From Cymodocea nodosa (lineage: Eukaryota > Streptophyta > Magnoliopsida > Alismatales > Cymodoceaceae), in the NCBI GenBank assembly GCA_036874045.1, contig CM072335.1, forward strand, positions 10,684,001 through 10,748,000: DNA of 64,000 nt, written 5' to 3'. Within the stretch, counting starts at the first letter, position 1. Every line of letters starts with the position of its first letter. The translations under genes and the position numbers were made by a program. This document shows positions 1-10,700 of the stretch, piece by piece. Below the pieces are notes generated by a model. The model saw nothing but the letters and a program-made list of their open reading frames with translations, was not told where the DNA came from and searched no databases.

Positions 1-705
1 TGGCTTAGGATTTGATTATCCTGAATATCCTGAATCTCAAGCCAATAAAGGATTTATTAGTTGCAGTTCAAGTAAATCTATGACTAAAATTCCTTTTATT
101 ATGAAACAAGGTAATAAATATGTAGAAGTAGGTACTTCAAGGGATGAATCATGCAGTAATAATATAAATCAATGTGATTTGTCAAATTATACTTCTAACA
201 TGACTGTAAATGTTTCTTAAATTCTTGTTTCTTGTTCTAGAAATTCAGTTTCTAATGTTTCTAAAATTTCAGACAATTATAGTAAACTGAAAATTCAGAA
301 ACCTGAGCATGTAATTCAATACACTGGTATTAGACCAATTACTCATTCTAAATGTGATAAAACAAAAATTCTTGTGCAGAAAAGGATTTTGTATGTACGG
401 AAAGTGTTAATACAAGTACAAAATCTTGGTATGAACTTACAGAATTGTATAAGCATGACCAAAATAAATTAACATCTGATAAAAATATGTTTGGTCTTGA
501 TTGTACTACATCTGAAAACAAAAAGAATGATTGCAAAAGCAATAATGCTATATGTGAGTATGAAGCTAATGATAAATCAATAGTACTTACAACTAATAAG
601 AATATAAATGATAATGTTAAACTATTTTTAAACAAAAAGAAGAAATATACGTTTAATGAACTTGGTCCTCAACAACATTGGGTACCAAGAAAAAGTTTTT
701 CTTAA
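1..705 (+). pseudogene. Copia gag, C-terminal part (copy 1)
   Basis: Lys/Asn/Ser-rich C-terminal region of gag, the structural protein that packages element RNA in virus-like particles. It matches the same region of copy 2 (42607-43330) and of the chimera (49330-50015) almost codon for codon, which is how it is identified; the zinc knuckle lies upstream, outside the window. In-frame stops break it, for example TAA near 218-220, and a small indel near 365 changes frame. The last readable stretch, from 445, ends WVPRKSFS and then TAA at 703-705, a stop found at the same codon in all three copies. Confidence 0.8.
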
Positions 706-708
706 TTT

Positions 709-2385
709 GTGTTGCAGGAGGAAACAACATCAAAATGGATCTTAGACAGTGGAGCGTCAAGTCACATGACTGGAGAAAAAAGTCTATTACAAAATTTTAC
801 AAATACCATGAAAGGAAGTGTAACATTTGGAAATAAAAGCAAAGATAAAATCATAGGTATGGGCAATGTTCAAATAACTCCTACTTGTGTTATTTCAAAT
901 GTACTATATGTAGAAAACCTAGGATTTAATTTGCTGAGTGTCATAAAACTAACTGAAAATGGATATTATGTAGTGTTTGAAGATAATATATGCAAAATAA
1001 TTGATAAAAATACAAATGAAATTAAGTTTATTGCTAAAAGAAAAGGTTATGTATGTATTTTATCTTTACCTTCTAGTGTAGTTGATTTAAATTCATGTTT
1101 GCTAGCTGAAACTAGTGATGCATATCTATGGTATAGAAGGATTGGGCATATAAATATGAGACTGTTACATCAACTATCTAGAAAACATTTAGTGAGAGGT
1201 TTACCAAAGATTAAATACTCAAAGAACTTTACTTGTGATGCATGTGAGTTAGGTAAACTTCAATAAAACTCTTTTAAATCCAAAATTGATATTTCAAGCA
1301 AGAGAGTCTTAGAACTTATACATATGGATCTATTTGGACTAACAAGAATTATGAGTCTTGGTGGTAAACGGTATGTATTTGTTTTAGTAGATGACTTCTC
1401 TAGATACACTTGGGTATATTTTCTAGCATCTAAGACAGAAGTTTTTGAAAAATTTAAAATGTTTTGCAATTTTGTTCAAAATGAGCAAAGTGTCTCTATT
1501 CAAAAACTTAGGAGTGATCATGGAACTGAATTTAATAATGATCAAATGGATAACTATTGTAATGAGCATGACATTGATCACAAATTTTCTTTTCCAAGAG
1601 CACTGTGTCAAAATGATGTTGTTGAGAGAAAGAATAGATCACTTCAAGAAATGGCCAGAACTATGTTGAATGAACATAAGTTACCTCAAAATCTGTGGGC
1701 TGAAGCAGTAAATACAGCTTGTTATGTTATTAACAGAAGTCATTTAAGACCTCATGTTAATAAAACTCCTTTTGAAATTATGTTTAATAGGGTTCCAAAA
1801 ATTTTCTATATGAAACCATTTGGCTACAAGTGTTTTATTCTTAATACTAAGGAAAAAAGGGATAAATTTCAAGCCAAATCAGATGAAAGAATTTTTGTAG
1901 GTTACTCTACTAGAAGTAAAGCCTATAGAGTATATAACAAGACTTCTAGGACTATTGAAGAAACCCTCCATGTAAGCTTCAATGAAAATTCTCTTAGAGA
2001 ATCTCAATCTAAAGTTGATAATGATGATATGATCAATTTTCCAAATGAGTTAGAGATCAATAGAGAGATTGATGATTTATCTGAGAAAATCAAAAATATG
2101 AACTTAAATGATCAAACTAATGATGAAAGTGATGGACTTTCAGATGTTGATGAGAATATTGAGGAAAATCAGAGAAATTGGCGTTATTCTTCATCACATC
2201 CCATTACTCAAGTCATTGGTAATATTAATGAGGGAGTTAAAACTAGAGCTTCAGTAAATTTAAATAGTATGTGTATGTTTGTTTCTATGGTGGAATCAAG
2301 GAATATACGAGAAGCATTATCTGATGAAAATTGGATAGTGGCAATGCAAGAAGAACTAAATCAATTCATCAGAAATGATGTATGA
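709..2385 (+). pseudogene. Copia pol: protease, GAG-pre-integrase and integrase (copy 1)
   Basis: One reading frame with an aspartic protease (WILDSGASSHMTG, catalytic D-S-G), then a GAG-pre-integrase zinc-binding region (LWYRRIGHIN ... CDACELGK) and an integrase core. Integrase landmarks are HMDLFG (first Asp), LRSDHGTEF (second Asp) and VVERKNRSLQEMA (Glu), followed by a variable acidic tail. The protease would process gag-pol and the integrase would insert cDNA. Defects: a stop at 1264-1266 just after GKLQ, where the chimera reads GKLHKN; H to Y in the pre-integrase HHCC motif (LWYRR here, LWHRR in the chimera); and TGG to TGA at 2383-2385. The protease region lacks an ATG start, and a TAA precedes it at 703-705. 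Confidence 0.9.
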
Positions 2386-2898
2386 GAATTAGTTTCTCCA
2401 CCAGAAAATCAGTCCATAATAGGTACAAAGTGGATCTTTAGAAACAAAACTAACGAAATTGGTCAAATTATAAGGAATAAAGCTAGATTAGTTGCACAAG
2501 GGTATACACAGGAAGAATGATTAGATTATGATGAAACATTTGCTCCTATGGCTAGGTTAGAAAGTATTAGAATATTATTGGCCTATGCTTGTTATATGGA
2601 TTTTAAATTATATCAAATGGATGTAAAGAGTGCATTTCTAAATGGTTTAATTAATGAAAAAGTTTATGTAAAACAACCACCTGGATTTGAAGATATTAAA
2701 AATCCTGACTTTGTGTATAAATTGAAGAAAGCCTTATATGGTTTGAAGCAAGCACCTAGATCATGGTATGAAAGATTGTCTACTTTTTTAATAGAAAAAG
2801 GCTATGTGATGTGTAAAATGCTTAAACTCCACATAAATAAAAAGACAAATATTATTGATGATGTTGTTCACCTCATAGAATTTATATACTTATTATAA
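2386..2898 (+). pseudogene. Copia reverse transcriptase, N-terminal half, truncated (copy 1)
   Basis: RT_copia domain (RVT_2 type): [38 protein letters not shown] (first catalytic Asp) and [16 protein letters not shown] are all readable in the frame continuing from integrase. A stop interrupts it at 2518-2520 where the chimera has Gly. At about 2800-2811 the RT sequence passes without a break into sequence that in copy 2 lies downstream of RNase H, so the YVDD box, RT tail and RNase H are missing. The final ~30 codons to 2898 are therefore not RT. The join sits in a 12-bp shared word (GGCTATGTGATG). Confidence 0.9.
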
Positions 2899-4408
2899 AT
2901 ATCTAAAGTAATATCTAAACTGCTGCTTAAGATACTATGTATTTATTGTAAAATCATAGTGGTATCTTATTGATTTTAATTAGTTTATCAATTTTAATAG
3001 TTTTTACGATTTTAAGTGGAAGTGTAAATGAAAAACATTAAATACTTCTGACATTCTGAAATTTTGATTAAATGTTTTCTTTGAATCAAGGAAAATGCAT
3101 ATGATCATGCATAAATTTGACTTAATTGATTAAACTTGTAGAATAAGTTATATGTAACTCATCTTAAACTGTTAATCAAAAGTATAAGCTTATTGAAACT
3201 GATTCATATTCCCAGTATAATCATAGAAGTAAAAATTGTATGAGATTTGTGTTTTATTGCATTCGTATTAATGGAATACATATATACTGTGCTTAAAATG
3301 AAATGTGCTTACAAAGTAAAAATCTTTGATAGTTTATTGATCAGTTTGATCACGAGCCTTTTGTACTTGAGCAGATAGGTATGTAAGGATTGTTGTCCTG
3401 AAAAAGGATTCTTTAAATCTGGCAACCTAAGGTCCTCATCAGATCTGGGATTGTTGACTGAAAGCTCATTACACGGGTACATTAGAAAGCTCTTGTATGA
3501 TTCAAGCTTTTCAAACTAACTTTTAAAGAAAATTATCAATATTTACTGTTTTGAAGAGAAAAAGTTGTTTCATTAATTACAGATATCTTTGAATCGCATA
3601 TTGTTTATACCAATATGATTACTGATTTATTGAATCAACATTAGTACTTTTGAAAACGTTTATTTGAGATACATTTTTTTATTCTCCTTGAATTAATTGA
3701 ATTGAGTTCAAAGTTGTGTTTTGATTCATATACAGTAGGAATTGATTCTGGAAATCATTTTTGATGATGTCAGGATAACGGAAGTCTCTGAAAAGAAAAT
3801 GTAAAAGTATAGTTATACTTAACATCTATTGTCACTACAAGTATATTTTGTATTTTGATTGAATATATTTGAAGTATATTTGTAGGGGGAGCATTAACAA
3901 TGTCGAAAACAGATTAATATCATTCATAATACAACTCTTGGTTAATCTGAATTAATGTCCTCTTAAAATCTTAATGAAATAATTTAAAAAGACAAACAAA
4001 CTATTTTAGATTCAAAGGACAAAAATGTTCGAATAGTTTGAAATGTTCTCAAGATAATGTTAAGTTTAGCATGTGTGTTGTTTTCGGAACGTTTTAGTTG
4101 GAAGCATCCAAAACTTGTATTAGTGTACTAACTAGACGTTATGTTAGATAAGGTAACGTGCAAAACTGCCTCTAGACAGCGTTTTACTCGTTAGGTTAGT
4201 TAACTCAATGAGTTATACTTGAATATTTCGGGTACCTTGATTGAATAAACTTTATTCAATATTTATTTAATTTCTAAACCCGACTTCTCTTCACGTTGAG
4301 TTATACGCCTAAAAACCCTATTTAAACACTTATTACACGGGGACTTAGGTTATTTGTAAACTTTGTCAAGAAAATCTTTCCCGCTTGTTGCTGTTACAAC
4401 CTGCGACG
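2899..4408 (+). other. Non-coding spacer between pol and env-like ORF (copy 1)
   Basis: About 1.5 kb without a convincing ORF, collinear with 39968-41460 of copy 2 on the other strand, so it is part of the element and not host DNA. It holds a purine tract GTAGGGGGA at about 3882-3892 that is conserved in copy 2 (40484-40493). A long non-coding region before an env-like ORF is known in SIRE/Maximus elements. Confidence 0.75.
3882..3892 (+). other. Internal polypurine-like tract
   Basis: GTAGGGGGAG inside the pol/env spacer, conserved on the - strand of copy 2. It resembles the true polypurine tract next to the 3' LTR (AAAAGGGGGAGA). It could be a second plus-strand priming site; that role is inferred from sequence and conservation only. 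Confidence 0.35.
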
Positions 4409-6675
4409 ATGGTCTCCAAGTTCTACAAAGGTCATGGAAGAGGAAAAGGCAAAAGCAGAAGAGATGCAAAAGGAAAAGAAATAGAGAATGATGAAGTTCC
4501 ACGTACTTGGTTCAAGAAAATATTTCGAGTGGACAAAAGGTTAGAAGAACTTTATAGAGATTACTTCTTTTCTCAAGATATATTAGATGAAGTTAGACAA
4601 GAACTTCAACATACTGATGCAAGTATTACATACATGGGTATTCGAAGTAAATATGATAGAGAATACAGAATGAAATGTGCTGAGATTGCATTTTGGAACA
4701 GTATGCAAAATATTTGGAAAAAGGTGTAGGTTCATCAAATAGAACTCCTCAAACTCCTATAAACGGTACAAGACTACATGTAGTTGAGGAAGAGCATGAA
4801 TCAGCTATCCCTACTCCTTTATATTCAAAACAAGTAAAATCAGAAATTGTTGTAGACAAAACAAAAGTTGACAGTCTTCAAAAGGCCGTTGCAATAGAAA
4901 GTGCCTTAGAAGAATTAAAGTAGAAAACTTTTATGGAGCAATTTGAAAAGAAAACAGCAATACTTGAAAAGGAGAAACAAAAATGTTATAGAAGAAGGAA
5001 AGTCAAAAAAATTATGTCTAAGGAAACAAAGTCTATTGAAAAAGGAAAATCAGATGAAAATTTATTTCCAAAAGACAATGTATGTCTAGACATTGTACCT
5101 TATTGTGCATCTGATAAACTCATCAGTTCCGAACACACTAAAACTGATGAAGATAATGAGACTTTATTTTCCCTTGCTAGAAAACTTGAGAAGAAATCCA
5201 AGTCAAATATGAGCTCAAGTTTTTCTATTAGTACAAGTCCTGATGATGCAGAAATTGACAAATCAGAGCATCAGGCACTTGACATTGAACAAGTTATTGC
5301 AGATATAATTGACAATGTTGAGGCAGTAACTAGTTCAAAGGTTGAATTGTCTGGAGTAGTAGATATTGAAAATGTTAAGACTCCAGAAGAGCTAAAAGTT
5401 AACCAGCCTTCTACAGAATCTATAGAAGCAAAGTCTGAGAATTCACAGCATGAATCAATGGAAATATCTGTTGAATAAAATGAACAATTACAGACAGATA
5501 CATCAGCTATAGAATTTGTGGAAAAATTGTACTCTGAACATTCTATAGAGACTGAACAGATGAATGTTGAGCATATTGACAATGTTCCTAACACTGTTGA
5601 AGCTGAAGAATCAAGCTTACCTGAGTAGCTTCAAGATAATATTTTGGAAGAGGAACAACATGACATTCATTTTGAAGAAGAGGTTCCTGAAGATGAATTA
5701 AACTCTAAATCACAACTTCAGGTATCACCTTCTTTGTGTACAATATTACAAATTCAAGGTAATGCAATTCATTTTAGATCTGAAGAAGCATTGCAGAAAT
5801 ACAATAATCTGATTACATGTTAGATTCTGCATGCTCGTCCAATAAAATTCAGAAATTTGATGGAAATAAGAGATTTGTTTGAGTTTCAAGGCCTCATTAA
5901 ATTCTTGCCAGTAGGAACGAAATGGAAGCAATACACAGAGCTTATTGCAGCTTTTTATAGCAATCTGGACAAGAATGGAAATTTTCTGAAAACTCAAATA
6001 AATGAACAGGAGTTTATATTGTCTCTTGAGTTAATTTTTGAAGTTTTAGGATTAAAGAATGAAGGTGTTGTTGTTACCAACAGATTTGACATAATAAGAC
6101 AATTGGAATGGAACATTCAATCTTTATCAAAAATTCCAGATGTATATTTTGAAATGAGATTAATGGAAAATCTGAATGCAGAGGCAAGGTTTATTGCAAA
6201 TATATTGCATGCAAATTTATTTCAGAGAGTTGGACACAATATGGAAGTCAGCAGAAGTTGTTTATATGCAACTTATAGCTTGCTGAATAGAATTCAAATC
6301 AATTGGTTTGATGTTTTCACTTCTCAACTACAGCATATGAGTTCAAAGTTATTTTATGGTGATGCTGTATGTAGACTCATTGCAAGCCAATTAAATTTAT
6401 CCGACTGGCCCTCTAAAACTAAAGGCATGAGAGCATTTAGTGTCAAAGATTTGCAAAAATTTCAGGCCATGCATAAACCTCAACGACAACAACAACAACA
6501 ACTTGATACAGACCATATACAATAACAACAACAAAGTTATTCAGTTCAAGCAGAATAGCAAACCCAGCTACCTCCTGACTTAGATGTAGTGCTTAACGAC
6601 ATCAAAAATGATATTAGGCATCTAGGAGATAACATATGTAATGCTATAAGTGATATACTTAGGAGGGGTCGATAA
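4409..6675 (+). pseudogene. Env-like 3' ORF of SIRE/Maximus-type copia (copy 1)
   Basis: About 755 codons from ATG 4409 to TAA 6673-6675. The N-terminus is very basic (KFYKGHGRGKGKSRRDAKGK), then comes a Glu/Lys/Ser-rich middle with likely coiled-coil and acidic parts, then a better conserved C-terminal domain (about 5857-6460) with LIAAFYSNL and LIFEVLGLKNEGVV. That domain resembles the 'putative plant transposon protein' domain of plant retroelement 3' ORFs (family recall, moderate confidence), and a Gln-rich tail follows. I see no signal peptide or clear membrane segment, so an envelope function is not supported. Defects against copy 2: one T lost from a T-run at 4689-4692 (frameshift), CAG to TAG at 4921, and stops near 5476, 5626, 5821, 6523 and 6556. 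Confidence 0.75.
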
Positions 6676-7156
6676 CTGTTTTTGTTTGTTTCTGAATACA
6701 AAATGTAATGTTTGTATTACTTGTTTGATTCATTGAACAATACATTTTTCTGTAAATGTGTTCAATTATTATTCTTGTTTACAAAAATCGTTGTTGTAAT
6801 TCTCTTATATACATATATATATTCTCTGTAATTATCTTTTTGATTAATGACAAAAAGGGGGAGAAATATTATAAAAAGATGATTATGATCTTAATTGCAT
6901 ATATCTATTATAAAAGGAGATGCTATTTAAATCGTTATTGTAATCTGATAAATGATAATTAGAAAACTGATACTTATATAATTATTGACATCTGAGAGTT
7001 TTAGTTCTAAGAGGTAAAATTTACACAAATAATAGAAATAAGCTTAAGTGAACTTAAGTCAACAAACAAGTTTGTTGAATTAAAAGTTAACCTAACGAAG
7101 GTGCTTTGTTGAGTTAAACATATTTCATAATTGATTTAATATGGTTTTGTTATCAT
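6676..7156 (+). other. 3' untranslated region of copia copy 1
   Basis: AT-rich non-coding sequence between the env-like stop and the polypurine tract, collinear with 37210-37696 of copy 2. It contains a second tract, AAAAAGGGGGAGAAA, at about 6853-6867, conserved in copy 2 at about 37500-37514. No gene seen. Confidence 0.7.
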
Positions 7157-7171
7157 TAAAAAGGGGGAGAT
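7157..7171 (+). other. Polypurine tract (copy 1)
   Basis: AAAAAGGGGGAGAT directly before the LTR start TGTTGAG. In LTR retrotransposons this RNase H-resistant tract primes plus-strand DNA. The same sequence stands next to the 3' LTR of copy 2. Confidence 0.85.
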
Positions 7172-7445
7172 TGTTGAGTATTTTTGTTTTGATGATGTGT
7201 GCTGAATGAAAATAATCATATTTGCTCAATTACTATTGCTTGTGAAAAGAAATTAAAATCATCAATTAATACAAAAAAAGCTTACGGATATAAATACTTG
7301 TTTGTATTGCATCTGAAGTTAATATCTAGTGGTCTCATTGCATTAATTTCTCATTTAGCTAAACGTTAAGTTAACGTGTGTTTTTATTGAAAAGCATGAT
7401 ATGTTTTAATGTAATATATTCTGTATCATGAATAGTGCACGTTTA
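7172..7445 (+). repeat. 3' LTR, 5' terminal fragment (copy 1)
   Basis: Begins TGTTGAGTATTTTTG and follows the reverse complement of 37195 down to about 36925 (3' LTR of copy 2). It stops after about 270 of ~1583 bp, at GTGCACGTTTA, where it passes into the 5S satellite (CGTTTAATATCC). The missing R/U5 part shows a truncation, not a target-site insertion end. Confidence 0.85.
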
Positions 7446-7609
7446 ATATCCGTTGTGTCGTGCTGTTTTTTTAAGAGAGTAGTAATCATTGCAAATGAGT
7501 TGAAATAATTGGATCTTTATTTACAAACTTTAAATAATCCAATTTAACTTGTTTCTATTGGGAATTACCAAAGTTTTCGATATTTAAGTAATGACATATT
7601 CAAAAATAT

Positions 7610-7725
7610 CGGTGCGATCATAACACAAAAGCACTCGATCTCAACAAAACTCCAAATTTAAATGTGTTTGGGCGAGATTAGTAGTAAGATGGTTGACCTC
7701 TTGGGAATTCCTTGTGTTGTACTCC
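7610..7725 (+). pseudogene. 5S rRNA-like pseudogene, first unit after the LTR junction
   Basis: First complete 5S-like segment of block 1. About 3 bp are missing after CGATCAT (AACACAAAAG where neighbours read ACCAACACAAAAG). The A-box region reads TTTAAATGTGTTTGGGC and a T-run follows at about 7726. It carries the GC-to-AT changes common to the array. Confidence 0.75.
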
Positions 7726-10700
7726 TTTTTGCATCAGGGTAGGATGACCTTTTTGTAAATCAAACTGTCACTAAGAGATGACCCTATTATTGGTAATGGC
7801 TTCCAAAATTAATGTCATATATTGAATGACATCATCATCAAAATGTGCCATTATAACGGTGGTTGATATCGAAAGGGTTGTATTCTCTTACTAAAATTTT
7901 GTAATATCTTAACTTACAACAATCAGAGTACCATGAAATGAGAAACGCTTAATATCCGTTGTGTCTTGCTGTTTTTTTAGGAGAGTTGTAATTATTGCAA
8001 ATGAGTTGAAATAATTGGATCTTTATTTACAAACTTTAAATGATCCAAGTCAACTAGTTTCTAGTGTGAATTATCATAGTTTTCGATCTTTCTATAATGA
8101 CAAATTTAAAAATGTGGGTGCGACCATACCAACAGAAAAGTACTAGATCTCATTAGAACTCAAAAGTTAAATGTGTTTGGACGAGACTAGTACTAAGATG
8201 GGTGACCTCTTGGCAAGTCCTTGTGTTGCACTCTTTTTTACATCATGGTAGGATGGCCTTTTTGTTTATCAAATTGTCACTAAGAGACGACCCTATTATT
8301 TATAATGGCTTCCAAAATTAATGTCATATATTGAATGACATCATGATCAAAATGTGCCATTATAACGGTGGTTGATATCGAAAGGGTTGTATTCTCTTAC
8401 TAAAATTTTGAAACATCTTCACTTACAACAATCAGAGTACCATGAAATGAGAAACGTTTAATATCCGTTGTGTCGTGGTGTTTTTTTAAGAGAGTTGTAA
8501 TCATTGCAAATGAGTTGAAATAATTGGATCCTTATTTACAAACTTTAAATAATCCAATTTAACTTGTTTTTGTTGTGAATTACCAATGTTTTCGATCTTT
8601 AAGTAATGACAAATTCAAAAATTTCGGTGCGATCATAACAACACAAAAGCACTCGATCTCATCAAAACTACAAAGTTAAAAGTGTTTGGGCGAGAGTAGT
8701 ACTAAGATGGTTCACCTCTTGGGAATTCCTTGTGTTGCACTTCTTTTTGCATCATGATAGGATGATCTTTTTGTAAATCAAACTGTCACTAAGAGACGAC
8801 CCAATTATTGATAACGATTTACAAAATTAATGTCATATATTGAATGACATCATCATCAAAATGTGCCATTATAACGGTTGTTGATATCGAAAGCGTTGTA
8901 TTCTCTTACTAAAATTTTGTAACATCTTAACTTACAACAATCAGAGTACCATGAAATGAGAAATGTTTAATATCCGTTGTGTCGTGCTGTTTTTTTAAGA
9001 GATTTGTAATCATTGGAAATTAGTTGAAATAATTCGATCTTTATTTACAAACTTTAAATAATCTAATTCAACTAGTTTCTATTGTGAATTACCAAAGCTT
9101 TCGATCTTTCATTAATTGCAAATTTATTATTTTGGGTGTAATCATACCAACACAAAACACTAGATTTTTTTAGAACTCCAAAGTTAAATGTGTTTGGGCG
9201 AGAGTAGAACTAAGATGCGTGACCTCTTGGGAAGTCCTTATGGTGCACTCTTTTTTGCATCATGGTAGGATGGACTTCTTGTATATCAAACTATCACTAA
9301 GAGACGACCCTATTATTGATAATGACATCCAAAATTAATGTCATATATTGAATGACATCATGATCAAAATGTGCCATTATAACGGTGGTTGATATCGAAA
9401 GGGTTGTATTCTCTTACCAATATTTTGTAACATCTTAATTTACCAAAATCAGTGTACCATGAAATGAGAAACGTTTCATAACCGTGGTGTCGTGCCATTT
9501 TTTTATGAGAGTTGTAATCGTTGCAAATGAGTTGAAATAATTTGATCTTTATTTACAAACTTTAAATAATCCAATTCAACTAGTTTCTAGTGTGAATTAT
9601 CATAGTTTTCGATCTTTCTGTAATGACAAATTTATAATTGTGGGTGCGACCAAACCAACACAAAAGCACTAGACCTCGTCAGAACTCCAAAGTTAAATGT
9701 GTTTGGGCGAGAGAAGTACTAAGAGGGTTGACCTCTTCAGAATTCCTTGTGTTGCACTCCTTTTTGCATCATGATAGGATGGTCTTTTTGTAAATCAAAC
9801 TGTCAGTAAGAGACGACCCTATTATTGATAACAGTTTCCAAAATTAATGTCATATATTGAATGACAACATCCTCAAAATGTGCCATTCTAACGTTGTTTG
9901 ATATCGAAAGGGTTGTATTCTCTTTCCAAAATTTTGTAACATCTTAATTTACCACAATCAGTGTACCATGAAATGAGAAATATTTAATATCTGTTGTGTC
10001 GTGCTGTTTTTTTAAGAAAATTGTAATCATTGCAAATGAGTTAAAATAATTGGATCTTTATTTACAAACTTTAAATAATCCAATTTAACTTGTTTCTTTT
10101 GTGAATTACCAAAGTTTTCGATCTTTAAATAATGACAAATTCAAAAATATCGGTGCAATCATAACTACACAAAAGCACTGGATCTTATCAAAACTTCAAA
10201 TTTAAATGTGTTTGGGCGAGAGTTGTACTAAGATGGTTGACCTTTTCGGAATTCCTTGTGTTGCACTCCTTTTTTCATCATGGTAGGATGGCCTTTTTGT
10301 AAATCAAACTGTCACTAAGAGACGACACTATTAATGATAACGATTTCAAAAATTAATGTCATATATTGAATGACATCATCATCAAAATGTGCCATTATAA
10401 CGGTGGTTGATATCGAAAGGGTTCTATTCTCTTACTAAAATTTTGTAACATCTTAACTTACAACAATCAGAGTACCATGAAATAAGAAACGTTTAATATC
10501 CTTTGTGTCGTGCTGTTTTTTTAAGAGAGTTGTAATCATTGGAAATGAGTTGAAATAATTCGAGGTTTATTAACAAACTTTAAAGAATCTAATTCAACTA
10601 GTTTCTATTGTGAATTACCAAAGTTTTCGATCTTTCAGTAATTGCAAATTTATAATTTTGGGTGTGATCATACCAACACGAAAGCATTGGATCTTATTAA

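Larger units (their letters stand above)
1..7445 (+). mobile_element. Ty1/copia LTR retrotransposon copy 1 (SIRE/Maximus-like), 5' end outside window, 3' LTR truncated
   Basis: Order on the + strand: C-terminal gag, protease, GAG-pre-integrase, integrase, truncated reverse transcriptase, ~1.5-kb spacer, env-like ORF, polypurine tract, start of the 3' LTR. Protease before integrase before RT defines Ty1/copia; a long ORF between pol and the 3' LTR together with ~1.6-kb LTRs (seen in copy 2) points to the SIRE/Maximus lineage (family knowledge plus inference). The copy is dead: pol has stops at 1264, 2383 and 2518, the RT C-terminus and RNase H are deleted, and only about 270 bp of the 3' LTR remains before satellite begins at about 7438-7445. 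The 5' LTR and gag N-terminus lie left of the window. Confidence 0.93.

Noticed and set aside
5271..5594. Antisense ORFs of 100 codons within the env-like gene (also 38781-39104)
   Set aside because: Shadows of the acidic Glu/Ser-rich sense frame; codon pattern explains the opening.
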